NCBI GenBank assembly: GCA_018302465.1
Contig: JAGVZQ010000002.1
Coordinates: 1 to 43,541, forward strand
From: Candidatus Woesearchaeota archaeon
GTDB lineage: Archaea > Nanobdellota > Nanobdellia > SCGC-AAA011-G17 > GW2011-AR20
DNA: 43,541 nt
Reading direction: 5' to 3'
Shown: one piece after another, positions 23,376 through 30,822 of the stretch
Layout: every line of letters begins with the position of its first letter
How positions within the stretch are numbered: position 1 is the stretch's first letter
Made by a program: the position numbers and the translations under genes
The notes under the pieces: model-generated
Database searches by the model: none
What the model saw: only the letters and a program-made list of their open reading frames with translations
What the model was told of the DNA's origin: nothing

Positions 23376-24090
23376 TTTTCACTCCAAATACAAACCCATC
23401 TTCTTCATTATCAGTTACAATTCTGTAAATTATACCATTATCTGCATCAGTTCTTGTTACAGTTACATCTTTATTTTCTAAGAAGTACTCATTAATATCA
23501 AACCCACCATTAACTTCAGCATTTACAATATCATTTACAGCATCATAAATTTTCCCAAAATCATCCTCAATTATAACATTGAAATCATTAACTGTTAGAG
23601 AAGTTTCTCCTTTGCTTACAACTAAAGGATAATCCATTTTAACAACAACACTGCTGTCCTTGATATCAGTTTCAACTTTTATCTCTCCCTTAACAATTTC
23701 AAAATCACTCAAATCACAATCATTCATAACAACATCTTTAACATTTGCGGAAATTTCATTTTCAATTCCTGTTTTTGAATTCATCTTATTTGGAACATCA
23801 GAGCTTTTATCAACAATAGCATTAATTTCATATCCTGAATAAATAACAGTAGAACTTATTTTATTAAAATAGCCTGAATTTTTTTTCAAATTTATTAAAT
23901 CCTCATTAACAGATTCTTCCATGCATAATGTAACAAAACTCTTTAATGGCTCTAATCTTGAAGCATCTAATGTTCCAGGTCTTGTAAAATTCTGAATTTG
24001 ATCTCCGTAAAAATATGCAACAGCGCCAATAACTGCTATAACTATTATACCAAGTAGAATAAAAACACTAACTTGCGCCCTCTTTTTCAT
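23368..24090 (-). CDS. Pilin-like surface protein (1st of the cluster)
   Basis: The 240-residue protein begins MKKRAQVSVFILLGIIVIAVIGAVAYFYG: leader KKRA, +1 Q and a transmembrane helix, again class III-like. An external domain (about 200 residues) follows, with strands and helices and two Cys near residues 56 and 120. It opens the cluster, with a TATA-like box about 22 nt upstream, and overlaps the next gene by 8 nt. Members of this protein type are widespread, to my knowledge, as hypothetical proteins in related archaea, but I cannot name a family. Confidence 0.7.
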   Translation of the reverse strand: MKKRAQVSVFILLGIIVIAVIGAVAYFYGDQIQNFTRPGTLDASRLEPLKSFVTLCMEESVNEDLINLKKNSGYFNKISSTVIYSGYEINAIVDKSSDVPNKMNSKTGIENEISANVKDVVMNDCDLSDFEIVKGEIKVETDIKDSSVVVKMDYPLVVSKGETSLTVNDFNVIIEDDFGKIYDAVNDIVNAEVNGGFDINEYFLENKDVTVTRTDADNGIIYRIVTDNEEDGFVFGVKNE

Positions 24091-24112
24091 AATTAATATC
24101 TTAATAACTTTG

Positions 24113-24122
24113 TATTTAAATA
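24113..24122 (-). promoter_or_regulatory. TATA-like box of the pilin-like cluster
   Basis: The minus strand reads TATTTAAATA, ending 22 nt before the ATG at 24090 and placed downstream of the PCNA stop. The seven-gene cluster therefore has its own promoter. Confidence 0.5.
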
Positions 24123-24129
24123 TTCTCTT

Positions 24130-24870
24130 TTAATCATTCTTAACTCTTGGAGCAAGAATAAATTGCAGGCTCATCTTATCCCTGACTTTGTATTCAATCT
24201 TTAGTGGATAATCATTTCCAAGATAAATATGAGCACTATCCGTAAGTTTAGCGCCCTTCATCATTTTTCTTAAGTATTCTATAGAATATTTCGAAGATAT
24301 CTTCTCTCCATCTAACTTTATATTTATATCCTCACTCGCCGGCATATTTATTTTTGCATTGCTCATATTTCCTGAAGCCTGTATTGAAATATTTTCTTTT
24401 TCCAATCCTATCAAAACAGCATCAGATACAACACCCATATCCTCAATTGCTTCGTCTAGTATGCTTGAAGACATCTCCACCTTGCCCGTAAATTTCAAAT
24501 CAGGCTCTTTATGCCCCTGATCATCAAGGTCTAGTAAAGCAAGGTTAAATGTTCTTTTTGAATCCCCCGAAAATTCTATTTTTAATTTATTCCCATTAAG
24601 TTCGAGGCTTAAAACATCAGAAGATTTTGCTCTTCTTAAAATATGTTTTAAATTATCAAGGTTAACAGATATATCTATAGGCTTCTCAACAGAATATTCA
24701 ACAAAAGCAGAGCTTAAAAGATTAAATTTGACCATTGCAACATTAGCAGGGTCCATAGCAACCAGTTCCACATTATCACCCTTAATCTTTAAAGTAACCT
24801 CATTTACAAGCTCAGAAATTATATTAATGGGGTCTTTCAAAAATCTGCTTTCAGCTAAAGTCAATTTCAT
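24130..24870 (-). CDS. pcn: PCNA sliding clamp
   Basis: The 246-residue protein matches archaeal PCNA along its length: the N-terminal TLAESRFLKDPINIISELV, the VELVAMDPANVAMVKF segment, the interdomain connector region, and the C-terminal YPLKIEY...LQFILAPRV. It forms the trimeric ring that tethers replicative polymerase, FEN1 and ligase to DNA. Length is normal. It follows the OB-fold/TFS/signal peptidase genes in order and orientation, so it may share their transcript, with a 51-nt gap. Confidence 0.95.
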   Translation of the reverse strand: MKLTLAESRFLKDPINIISELVNEVTLKIKGDNVELVAMDPANVAMVKFNLLSSAFVEYSVEKPIDISVNLDNLKHILRRAKSSDVLSLELNGNKLKIEFSGDSKRTFNLALLDLDDQGHKEPDLKFTGKVEMSSSILDEAIEDMGVVSDAVLIGLEKENISIQASGNMSNAKINMPASEDINIKLDGEKISSKYSIEYLRKMMKGAKLTDSAHIYLGNDYPLKIEYKVRDKMSLQFILAPRVKND

Positions 24871-24921
24871 GACTCTAAAATAAAGTCTCAGCCTTAAATC
24901 GTTTTTGGTAATAATATATAA

Positions 24922-25257
24922 TTATTGGAGTAAAGCCTTTACCTTCATATACTTTTCAATATCCAATTCTGAAAGGTCCTGGATTATATGCCCCTGCACC
25001 TCAAAACCGTCATCATAAGGAATAAGAACTCCGAAAACCCTTACAAATTTGTTCATTTCAAGCTCAGTTTCAATTTCCACAGGGATATTCCCAGTAGTGT
25101 CATCTATCACTATCTTGCCATTATCCTTAGAAACTATAATGCCTGAAACAGCTAGTTTTATATCCTCCTTTTTAATATCTTTAATAAATTTCTCTTTGTA
25201 AGCAGGAATTAAAGGATTCAATCGTACTGCCTCCATTGATGTCTGCATTTCTGGCAT
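24922..25257 (-). CDS. Small OB-fold nucleic-acid-binding protein
   Basis: The 111-residue protein has the five-strand pattern of an OB fold: LAVSGIIVSKDNGKIVIDD, GNIPVEIE, FVRVFGVLIPYDDGFEVQG, then a C-terminal helix (DLSELDIEKYMKVKALL). This recalls RPA-like or aspartyl-tRNA-synthetase-like OB domains. A single-stranded DNA or RNA role near PCNA and TFS is reasonable but inferred. The N-terminus overlaps the end of TFS. Met codons at 25257, 25248 and 25236 are all possible, and the true start may be 25236 because earlier codons translate the TFS coding end. Confidence 0.7.
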   Translation of the reverse strand: MPEMQTSMEAVRLNPLIPAYKEKFIKDIKKEDIKLAVSGIIVSKDNGKIVIDDTTGNIPVEIETELEMNKFVRVFGVLIPYDDGFEVQGHIIQDLSELDIEKYMKVKALLQ

Positions 25258-25532
25258 CTAAAAAACCTTGTTTCAGCTTCATCCGAACTCCTCGTCTGTG
25301 CAGTCCAGTAAAATGCCTTTACATAAGTGCATTTAGGACATTCTGCTTCTGTTAAAGGCAGAGTCTCAATAGTCTTATCAACTACTTCTAATCTAGAGTC
25401 TATATCAACTTTTTCCTTAACACTTAGATTTTTTTTCTGTCTTGGTTTATAACCACATGAAGCGCACATAACTTTCTTAGGGTCATCTTTATTAGGTATT
25501 AACAATCCCTTGCATTTAAGACAAAACAACAT
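25218..25532 (-). CDS. tfs: Transcription factor S (TFS)
   Basis: The 104-residue protein has an N-terminal zinc ribbon (CLKCKG...CASCG) and a C-terminal TFIIS-type ribbon (CPKCTYVKAFYWTAQTRSSDEAET, then RCQKC). The Asp-Glu pair in SSDEAET is the catalytic tip that stimulates RNA cleavage by backtracked RNA polymerase, so the factor should be active. The Met at 25532 starts MLFCLKCKG. An earlier Met (25547) would add MGGLK, which lies in the upstream gene. It overlaps both neighbours, suggesting one mRNA with the signal peptidase gene. Confidence 0.92.
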   Translation of the reverse strand: MLFCLKCKGLLIPNKDDPKKVMCASCGYKPRQKKNLSVKEKVDIDSRLEVVDKTIETLPLTEAECPKCTYVKAFYWTAQTRSSDEAETRFFRCQKCRHQWRQYD

Positions 25533-26085
25533 TTTTAAACCCCCCAAATATTTCTGAAGCCCAAACCTTAACCCATCCTAAAAAAGGCACTCTAAATAAA
25601 GCTTTCCCTATTATCCTTTCTTTAGGAATATTCATTTCTCCCAAATTTTTAGATGAATCGCTATTTGCATCCCCTTTTGTTTGATAGTCATTTTCTTTTT
25701 TAACAACCACTCTGTGAATTATAGGGTTATTTGAATTAGCATCAAACACTATAATTTCTCCAACTTCAAATTCATCTTTTCCTTTTAAAAATATCATGTC
25801 CCCTTTTTGAAATCCATTTTTCATGTCAAACCTCATAAAATCAGCTTTAGTAATATTCTTTTCTTCATACCATCTTCCTTGCCTTTCCCACCAATCATCA
25901 AAGTTTCCATGATGGTCCATACTCTCAGAAACAACGGCCACAACGGGATGAGATGTTCCTAATGCCAGTCCCATTCCAGGAAATATCAGAAACTTTACAA
26001 TTAAAAAAGCTAAGATTACATTAACTACCCATGATAGAAAAGAATCTTCTTTCCATATAAAATTCCAAATTTTTTTTAAACTCAT
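25516..26085 (-). CDS. Signal peptidase I, archaeal type
   Basis: The 189-residue membrane protease has an N-terminal transmembrane helix (about residues 17-36) and the catalytic Ser in SESM (S55). His-124 in IIHRVV stands where bacterial enzymes have Lys, and the Asp is in TKGDANS (D139). The Ser/His/Asp set is that of archaeal and ER signal peptidases (family S26B). A Trp/Tyr-rich insertion (DDWWERQGRWYEE, about 63-75) follows the active-site Ser. It would process the Sec-type signal peptides of the surface proteins in this window. The prepilin-like leaders would need a different peptidase, not seen here. Confidence 0.92.
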   Translation of the reverse strand: MSLKKIWNFIWKEDSFLSWVVNVILAFLIVKFLIFPGMGLALGTSHPVVAVVSESMDHHGNFDDWWERQGRWYEEKNITKADFMRFDMKNGFQKGDMIFLKGKDEFEVGEIIVFDANSNNPIIHRVVVKKENDYQTKGDANSDSSKNLGEMNIPKERIIGKALFRVPFLGWVKVWASEIFGGFKNVVLS

Positions 26086-26168
26086 TTACTTTTTGAATTT
26101 AAAATCCATTTAATAAAAAGGTTTCTAATCTTGTCATAAATTACTAGAAAGTAGTAAAAATAGGAAGA

Positions 26169-26176
26169 TTTATAAA
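26169..26176 (+). promoter_or_regulatory. TATA box for the 26200 gene
   Basis: TTTATAAA after AGGAAGA, ending 23 nt before the ATG at 26200, the leaderless spacing. Confidence 0.5.
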
Positions 26177-26199
26177 GGATAAAATTTCCAAATATTAAA

Positions 26200-26895
26200 A
26201 TGAGATCAAGATTTTTAACAAAAGGATTAACTGCATTAGCTACTGTAGCAATAGGTTTAACTAGTAAAGCATCAGCAGATGAGCCAGCAGTTTATACGGG
26301 AGTCGATACTACTTATGTATATGCAGATTCTCTTAGAAATATTAGAGCAAGTGAACCGCCTGTAGAGCCACCTATAAATACGGCTTTGCCTCAAGAGCAA
26401 ACTGAAGGTGCAACAGGAATTAGTAAATACTTTCCTAAACAGTTATGTGTTCTATTTGGAGTAGAAGGATATGATGGGCATAATAATCAATTTCCAAAAA
26501 ATGATATGGCAGTAGTAGGTCTTGAAGTTAGATTAACAGATCCTTCCCCTAGACTACCAGGAACATTATGGTTAATAACAAGCGGAAAGAGAGGGAGAGG
26601 AGAATCTAATTATAACTACAATGAGTCTGGTAGCGTACGTAGAATAGGTGGAGAGGTTAGGTCAAACACGCCAATTAGGGTCATAGCGGGTTGTGGTTTA
26701 GATATAACAAATTCAACAGATAGAAGATATGATAGAGGCAGAGGATTTTACTATAATGCAGGTGTGGGGTTTGGTCCAATTCCTTATGAGTGGGAGACAA
26801 TGGTATGGCCACAAGGTTTAAAAATCATGGTTGGTGGATCCTCTAAAAAAGGTCGAGATGTTTCTGCTAAATTCATTTGGTCAATGCTTGAATAG
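26200..26895 (+). CDS. Secreted beta-rich protein of unknown function
   Basis: The 231-residue protein has a signal peptide (MRSRFLTKGLTALATVAIG...ASADE, cut near residue 26), a Pro/Glu linker, and then short alternating hydrophobic strands with Gly-rich turns (MAVVGLEVRL, GTLWLITSG, RRIGGEVRS, IRVIAGCGLDI, FYYNAGVGFGPI, LKIMVGGSS, SAKFIWSM). The strand pattern and the aromatic residue near the C-terminus look like a small beta-barrel, a bacterial outer-membrane style unexpected in an archaeon with an S-layer. A soluble beta protein is an alternative. It is an isolated plus-strand gene, and its end overlaps the converging membrane-protein gene by 23 nt. Confidence 0.65.
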   Translation: MRSRFLTKGLTALATVAIGLTSKASADEPAVYTGVDTTYVYADSLRNIRASEPPVEPPINTALPQEQTEGATGISKYFPKQLCVLFGVEGYDGHNNQFPKNDMAVVGLEVRLTDPSPRLPGTLWLITSGKRGRGESNYNYNESGSVRRIGGEVRSNTPIRVIAGCGLDITNSTDRRYDRGRGFYYNAGVGFGPIPYEWETMVWPQGLKIMVGGSSKKGRDVSAKFIWSMLE

Positions 26896-27619
26896 ATAAA
26901 AAAGCCTTATTGATCAAATCAGTTCTCCAATTCTTAGATCTCAAGCTTTCAAATATTTGAGACTTGCTTAATCCTCTTTGCATGCTTTTTTTGATATAAT
27001 CTTTCAGAGTTTCTAAATTAATATCATCAGTAGCCATTTCTATTTGCTGCATTGTATACCCTTCATTCATTAATAAATTAAATATATCATCTTTATTCAT
27101 ATTCTCCATTAACTTACTCTTTATCTTCCCTTTTAGTTCAGAAGAATTAACCATTTGTTTCTGAAAATTCTGTTCATTTTTAACAGGTTCATAAGTTTTT
27201 TCATAAGGGCTCGGAGCTTTAATATGTGGTTCTTCATCCTTTCCAAATAATTCATCTATATCTGTATCAGGTATCTCTTTTTCTTGATTACTCTTATGTT
27301 TATCTTCAAGTTTAGATCCAGGCAACTCAACATTTTTCTCTGCCACAGGAACTTCAGGCTCATCACTTTTCAAAGCTTTCTTCTTAGTAGCCATTTTTTT
27401 TAAAAAAATAAAAGAAAACCCAGCTATTAAAATCACAATAGTTCCAATCACAATATAGCCCGCAGTTGAAGTAATATCGCTGACAGCTATAGCCCCGCTG
27501 ACTTCATTCCCTCTTGGTTTCTCAGATGTTCCTGGCTGTCCAAGAAAGAAAAAAACTAAAAATAATAACCCAAATGATGCTAGCACATAAAAAGAAACAG
27601 GTGCCTCTTTATTTTCCAT
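26873..27619 (-). CDS. Two-TM membrane protein with C-terminal helical repeats
   Basis: The 248-residue protein has a transmembrane helix at about residues 9-27, a short external loop, and a second at about 52-71. A charged, disordered cytosolic linker (KSDEPEVPVAEKNVELPG...) follows. Two related helical units of about 35-40 residues close it: KDDIFNLLMNEGYTMQQIEMA and LSKSQIFESLRSKNWRTDLINKA. These units look like small UBA- or SHOCT-like three-helix elements. Function unknown. It is convergent with the 26200 gene. Confidence 0.65.
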   Translation of the reverse strand: MENKEAPVSFYVLASFGLLFLVFFFLGQPGTSEKPRGNEVSGAIAVSDITSTAGYIVIGTIVILIAGFSFIFLKKMATKKKALKSDEPEVPVAEKNVELPGSKLEDKHKSNQEKEIPDTDIDELFGKDEEPHIKAPSPYEKTYEPVKNEQNFQKQMVNSSELKGKIKSKLMENMNKDDIFNLLMNEGYTMQQIEMATDDINLETLKDYIKKSMQRGLSKSQIFESLRSKNWRTDLINKAFLSIQALTK

Positions 27620-27677
27620 TCATTAAGCTACAGAAAACTGGTTTATATAATTTTTGATTAGTTATTCTAGGAATAGG

Positions 27678-27685
27678 TTTATAAG
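27678..27685 (+). promoter_or_regulatory. TATA box for the 27709 gene
   Basis: TTTATAAG ends 23 nt before the ATG at 27709, again leaderless spacing. Confidence 0.45.
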
Positions 27686-27708
27686 ATTTTATACTTTTAA
27701 ATTATAAT

Positions 27709-28776
27709 ATGGGGAATATTGAGTTTAGAAAGCTTTTGGAAGCACGAGTTGAAGAAGGGCCAAAACAACTAGATCTATTTCCAGAACAAGCGAACCTTGT
27801 CCCATCACAAAATGAATATGAAAAAGAAATCAATAGCCTTTACGATGAATGGTATCAACTAAGAGCCAGACTAGGAGATCTAGAAACACAGAGAGAATTA
27901 TTTGATGAAGTACTAATTCCAATTGCAAGAGGTGTTGTAGATTCAAGAGCAAGGCAGGCTAATCAAAGAGAATTGCAAACAACTAGCTTAGTACCACATA
28001 ATGTTTCCTTTTTGGAGTCAAGGGGGAAAGAAAGATTTGCAGAAACAACTCAAGCGTTAGAAAGGAGAATAGAAGAAATAAGGCAAAGAATAGGGGAAGT
28101 TGTTCAAACCTACATTTCTACTGCACAATTTAATGTTACTGTAGACTTAGGGATGAATGAAGAGCATCATGATTCAAACTACATTCTCTTCCCGGATTTG
28201 GGAGGAATGGAAAAAATGGTGCTTTTCTATTTAATGACTGGAGCAGTGCCGATTTTAGACCTAATCCCTGATTATGATGATGCTTATGACATAATGAATA
28301 ATCACTTAAGGAGAAGCATGCCCAAACTTATGGAAGTTTCAGATGTCCCAAGGTATGCTGATACATACATTAAAAACGAAGATAATTTAGAGTTAAACCT
28401 ATCTCTTCTTAGTAGATATTTTCCTGATGAATTTTTAGGTTTGCATCCATTACAGTCAATAGGAGTTCCTATATGCGATGAGCATCAAGAAGGAGAAAAA
28501 CATCACGTAAGGTTCCACATAATTCTTAAAGGAAGAGGAAGTAAACACGAAAGTAGAGTATTCAGCTACATTCAACCACAATCAATAAGAGAAAAAACAT
28601 TCAAACTCCCTTTCATGGTTTGGTATCGAGGTTATGGTATAAATGCTGTTGGACCACCAGAAGATCGTCTTTCAAGAGAACGAATTGTTAGGGTAACAAC
28701 GTATTTAGAGGCAACATTTGGATCCCAGGGGTTAGCAGAAAGGTTAAAACTTAGAGTTCATGCTTTTAGAGAATAA
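27709..28776 (+). CDS. Orphan cytosolic protein with coiled coils
   Basis: The 355-residue protein has no signal peptide or membrane helix. Residues about 35-65 and 110-145 are predicted coiled coils (EYEKEINSLYDEWYQLRARL; ALERRIEEIRQRIGEV). The C-terminal half is globular, with His/Glu-rich turns (NEEHHDSNY near 155; DEHQEGEKHHVRFH near 265-280) that could bind metal. Near the N-terminus is KQLDLFPEQ, which matches the bacterial clamp-binding consensus QL(S/D)LF rather than the archaeal PIP box. I recognise no family. It is flanked by genes on the other strand and may be an accessory gene acquired by transfer. Confidence 0.65.
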   Translation: MGNIEFRKLLEARVEEGPKQLDLFPEQANLVPSQNEYEKEINSLYDEWYQLRARLGDLETQRELFDEVLIPIARGVVDSRARQANQRELQTTSLVPHNVSFLESRGKERFAETTQALERRIEEIRQRIGEVVQTYISTAQFNVTVDLGMNEEHHDSNYILFPDLGGMEKMVLFYLMTGAVPILDLIPDYDDAYDIMNNHLRRSMPKLMEVSDVPRYADTYIKNEDNLELNLSLLSRYFPDEFLGLHPLQSIGVPICDEHQEGEKHHVRFHIILKGRGSKHESRVFSYIQPQSIREKTFKLPFMVWYRGYGINAVGPPEDRLSRERIVRVTTYLEATFGSQGLAERLKLRVHAFRE

Positions 28777-28824
28777 GATTAATCTCCTTTAAATTAGGAT
28801 AAAACTCTTTGAATTAATTTTTGA

Positions 28825-29097
28825 TTACAATGCAGAATTCAAATTCTTCTTAAGCTCATTAAATTTCTTCCTTAAAGACTCAGAAGCATTCAAAACAACT
28901 TTTTTAGCATCAGTTTTTTTAGTTTCTACAAGCATAACAGGATCACTGATTAAAGGATGCTCAATACCATATGCAGCTATATCAACATCGCTTTCATTCC
29001 ATAGCTCTTTTCTTAGGGCATTACATAAGGTGTGATCCTCTCCCTTTATAACGAATTCAACCTTATTCTTCTCATCCTTCAAAAACTCGATTTCCAT
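28825..29097 (-). CDS. rpoL: DNA-directed RNA polymerase subunit L (Rpo11)
   Basis: The 90-residue protein contains the subunit L/RPB11/AC19 signature: VEFVIKGEDHTLCNALRKELW, then GIEHPLISDPVMLVET and a C-terminal helix (LNASESLRKKFNELKKNL). It pairs with subunit D in the polymerase assembly platform. Start choice: the Met at 29097 gives MEIEFLKDEKN, the usual family N-terminus. A frame from 29142 adds 15 residues overlapping the upstream gene. It is the last gene of a long co-directional run. Confidence 0.93.
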   Translation of the reverse strand: MEIEFLKDEKNKVEFVIKGEDHTLCNALRKELWNESDVDIAAYGIEHPLISDPVMLVETKKTDAKKVVLNASESLRKKFNELKKNLNSAL

Positions 29098-29128
29098 AAG
29101 ATTAAAACAAAAAAATTCATTTAAAAAC

Positions 29129-29725
29129 CTATTGTTTTTCAAAAAACCAGCACCCTACCTCAATTTTCTCCACATTTTTCCTATGAAAGTCATAGCTTTT
29201 CTTCAAAGGAAGTTTAACCTTGAAAACTTTACTTACCTTAAACCCATTATTCCTGGCTACTTTTTCCACAAACTTTGAGGTAGATAGTTTATGCATAGAA
29301 TAAACCTTCTCAGCTATTTCAAATGCCTTAATTAAAAATTCTCTATCAATATGTTTATTTCTTGTGCCATAAGGTGGGTTTTCTATCACAGTATCGACTT
29401 TTTTATTAAACTCATTTACATCTGAATGAATAAACTCGCATCTTGCATCCTTAATATTTTCTTTGGCCAGATTTAAAGCGTCCATATCATTATCAACAGC
29501 ATAAACCTTTTTTGCGTTTAGAATTAAGCATCCCAAGCTGAATATTCCTGTCCCGCTTCCAAGATCAGCAATACTCTTATTCTCAATATTCCCATCAAGA
29601 TAAGCATTCCATAATATTTCAGCAGCAAACTCAGAATCAGTAACATACTGCTCTAATTTAATTTTTGGGTTTACATATCCCTTTATTTTTGAAAGCTCAA
29701 TAGCAATTCTGGATTTAGTTGTCAT
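29129..29725 (-). CDS. METTL5-like rRNA N6-adenine methyltransferase
   Basis: The 198-residue protein begins KSRIAIELSKIKGYVNPKIKLEQYVTD, then motif I DLGSGTGIFSLG, the acidic VDNDMDAL and the catalytic NPPYGTRNKHID motif. An N-PPY tetrad with the 'LEQY.T' lead-in is the signature of archaeal homologues of METTL5, which methylates an adenine in small-subunit rRNA. The rRNA target is inferred from the family. It overlaps the MBF1 gene by 11 nt and precedes rpoL by 31 nt. Confidence 0.85.
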   Translation of the reverse strand: MTTKSRIAIELSKIKGYVNPKIKLEQYVTDSEFAAEILWNAYLDGNIENKSIADLGSGTGIFSLGCLILNAKKVYAVDNDMDALNLAKENIKDARCEFIHSDVNEFNKKVDTVIENPPYGTRNKHIDREFLIKAFEIAEKVYSMHKLSTSKFVEKVARNNGFKVSKVFKVKLPLKKSYDFHRKNVEKIEVGCWFFEKQ

Positions 29726-30170
29726 TCTTCATTCTTAGTAAATCTCCAATAGTAAGGTTATCCTTCTTAAAATCTATTTTTTTATTTCCTCCAGTAATAG
29801 TAATATCTTTTGAAATAATTTCTATATTAAGAAAAACTTCAAGTTTCTTTGCAAGCTTCAATGTAGGTTTTAGTCTTCCAGATTCAATATTCATTATAGT
29901 AGAAGATTTTTCAGCAAGGCTCTTAGCCAGATCTTCCTGTGTCATGCCTTTTCTTTCTCTCGCTCTCTTTATCCTGTCATGATAGCCTTCTTCTATGTAT
30001 TCTATTACTTCTTCATTTACTTTTACAGGAATACTGCTTTTAAAAACACCAGGTCTGCTGATAATTTTGCCAAATTTTGCACAGTCCTCGCAAACAGAAA
30101 CTCTGCTTTCCTCTATAATTGATTCAACAAGTCTTTCCCTTAAAACCCCACATATGCTGCATGTTGGCAT
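29715..30170 (-). CDS. mbf1: MBF1-like HTH protein
   Basis: The 151-residue protein has an N-terminal zinc ribbon (CSICG at 4-8, CEDCAK near 27-32) and a Cro/C1-type helix-turn-helix (RIKRARERKGMTQEDLAKSLAEKSSTIMNIESGRLKPT) at about residues 66-105. This is the archaeal multiprotein bridging factor 1 arrangement. Archaeal MBF1 binds the small ribosomal subunit and helps prevent frameshifting. The genes for METTL5-like methyltransferase and RNA polymerase L follow in the same run. One base separates its start from the upstream stop. Confidence 0.9.
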   Translation of the reverse strand: MPTCSICGVLRERLVESIIEESRVSVCEDCAKFGKIISRPGVFKSSIPVKVNEEVIEYIEEGYHDRIKRARERKGMTQEDLAKSLAEKSSTIMNIESGRLKPTLKLAKKLEVFLNIEIISKDITITGGNKKIDFKKDNLTIGDLLRMKNDN

Positions 30171-30171
30171 T

Positions 30172-30822
30172 TTATTTCAGTAGTTTTGTAATCTCCTCTT
30201 CATTTATATACCCTTCTTTTTTAGTTTCATAATTGATAATTATAGTAGGTTCAGATTCTACATTATAATACTCTTTTAAGGAATTAACAGCAGGTTCATC
30301 AAATCCCCCATCAATGGAAAATATAACCACATCACCACGATTTTTTACCACAGAGTCCAAGGCATAACCCTGGTTTAAGGATTCCTGATTCTCTTGAGTA
30401 TCATAAAAGAATAAGATTATATTAGATCCATCAGACTCGCATGTTTCAAGTATCTGTTTTCTTAATGTATAAGCTCTTATTTCAAGAAGAAAGTATTTTC
30501 TTTTTAACTGGTCATAAAGTTTATCATTGCTTATTTTTCTTACATTATATTTTTCTATAACTTTCCCTATTTCATTCAGGTTATTGCTTAGCTCCAGTAT
30601 TCTGTTATTAAGAAGAGAGCAGTCCTGCACCTCAAATGTGTTCATAAATTCTTTTTCAGTTAAAAAACTGTCAGTATCTAACTGGGTAATAACTAACAAT
30701 TCTTCACCATTTGAGATTCTAGACTCATCAACCATAGAGCCAATATAGAACCCAAAAATGAATATAAACAGAGCTATCAAAAATGAAGTAACAAGCATAT
30801 CTTTTCTAAATACATTTACCAT
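30172..30822 (-). CDS. Membrane-anchored thioredoxin-fold protein without CxxC
   Basis: The 216-residue protein has one N-terminal transmembrane helix (about residues 10-28, MLVTSFLIALFIFIFGFYIG), a helical linker with paired Cys (C53 and a second near C128), and a C-terminal segment with the thioredoxin strand order (NIILFFYDTQENQ, DVVIFSIDGG, EYYNVESEPTIIINY). The site expected to hold CxxC reads YDTQENQ, so redox catalysis is unlikely. A chaperone or binding role on the outer face is more likely. It overlaps the GT2 gene by 7 nt. Confidence 0.7.
   Translation of the reverse strand: MVNVFRKDMLVTSFLIALFIFIFGFYIGSMVDESRISNGEELLVITQLDTDSFLTEKEFMNTFEVQDCSLLNNRILELSNNLNEIGKVIEKYNVRKISNDKLYDQLKRKYFLLEIRAYTLRKQILETCESDGSNIILFFYDTQENQESLNQGYALDSVVKNRGDVVIFSIDGGFDEPAVNSLKEYYNVESEPTIIINYETKKEGYINEEEITKLLK

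Noticed and set aside
30172-30822. Active thiol oxidoreductase
   Set aside because: The thioredoxin-like strands are present, but the CxxC position reads YDTQENQ, so redox catalysis is not supported.
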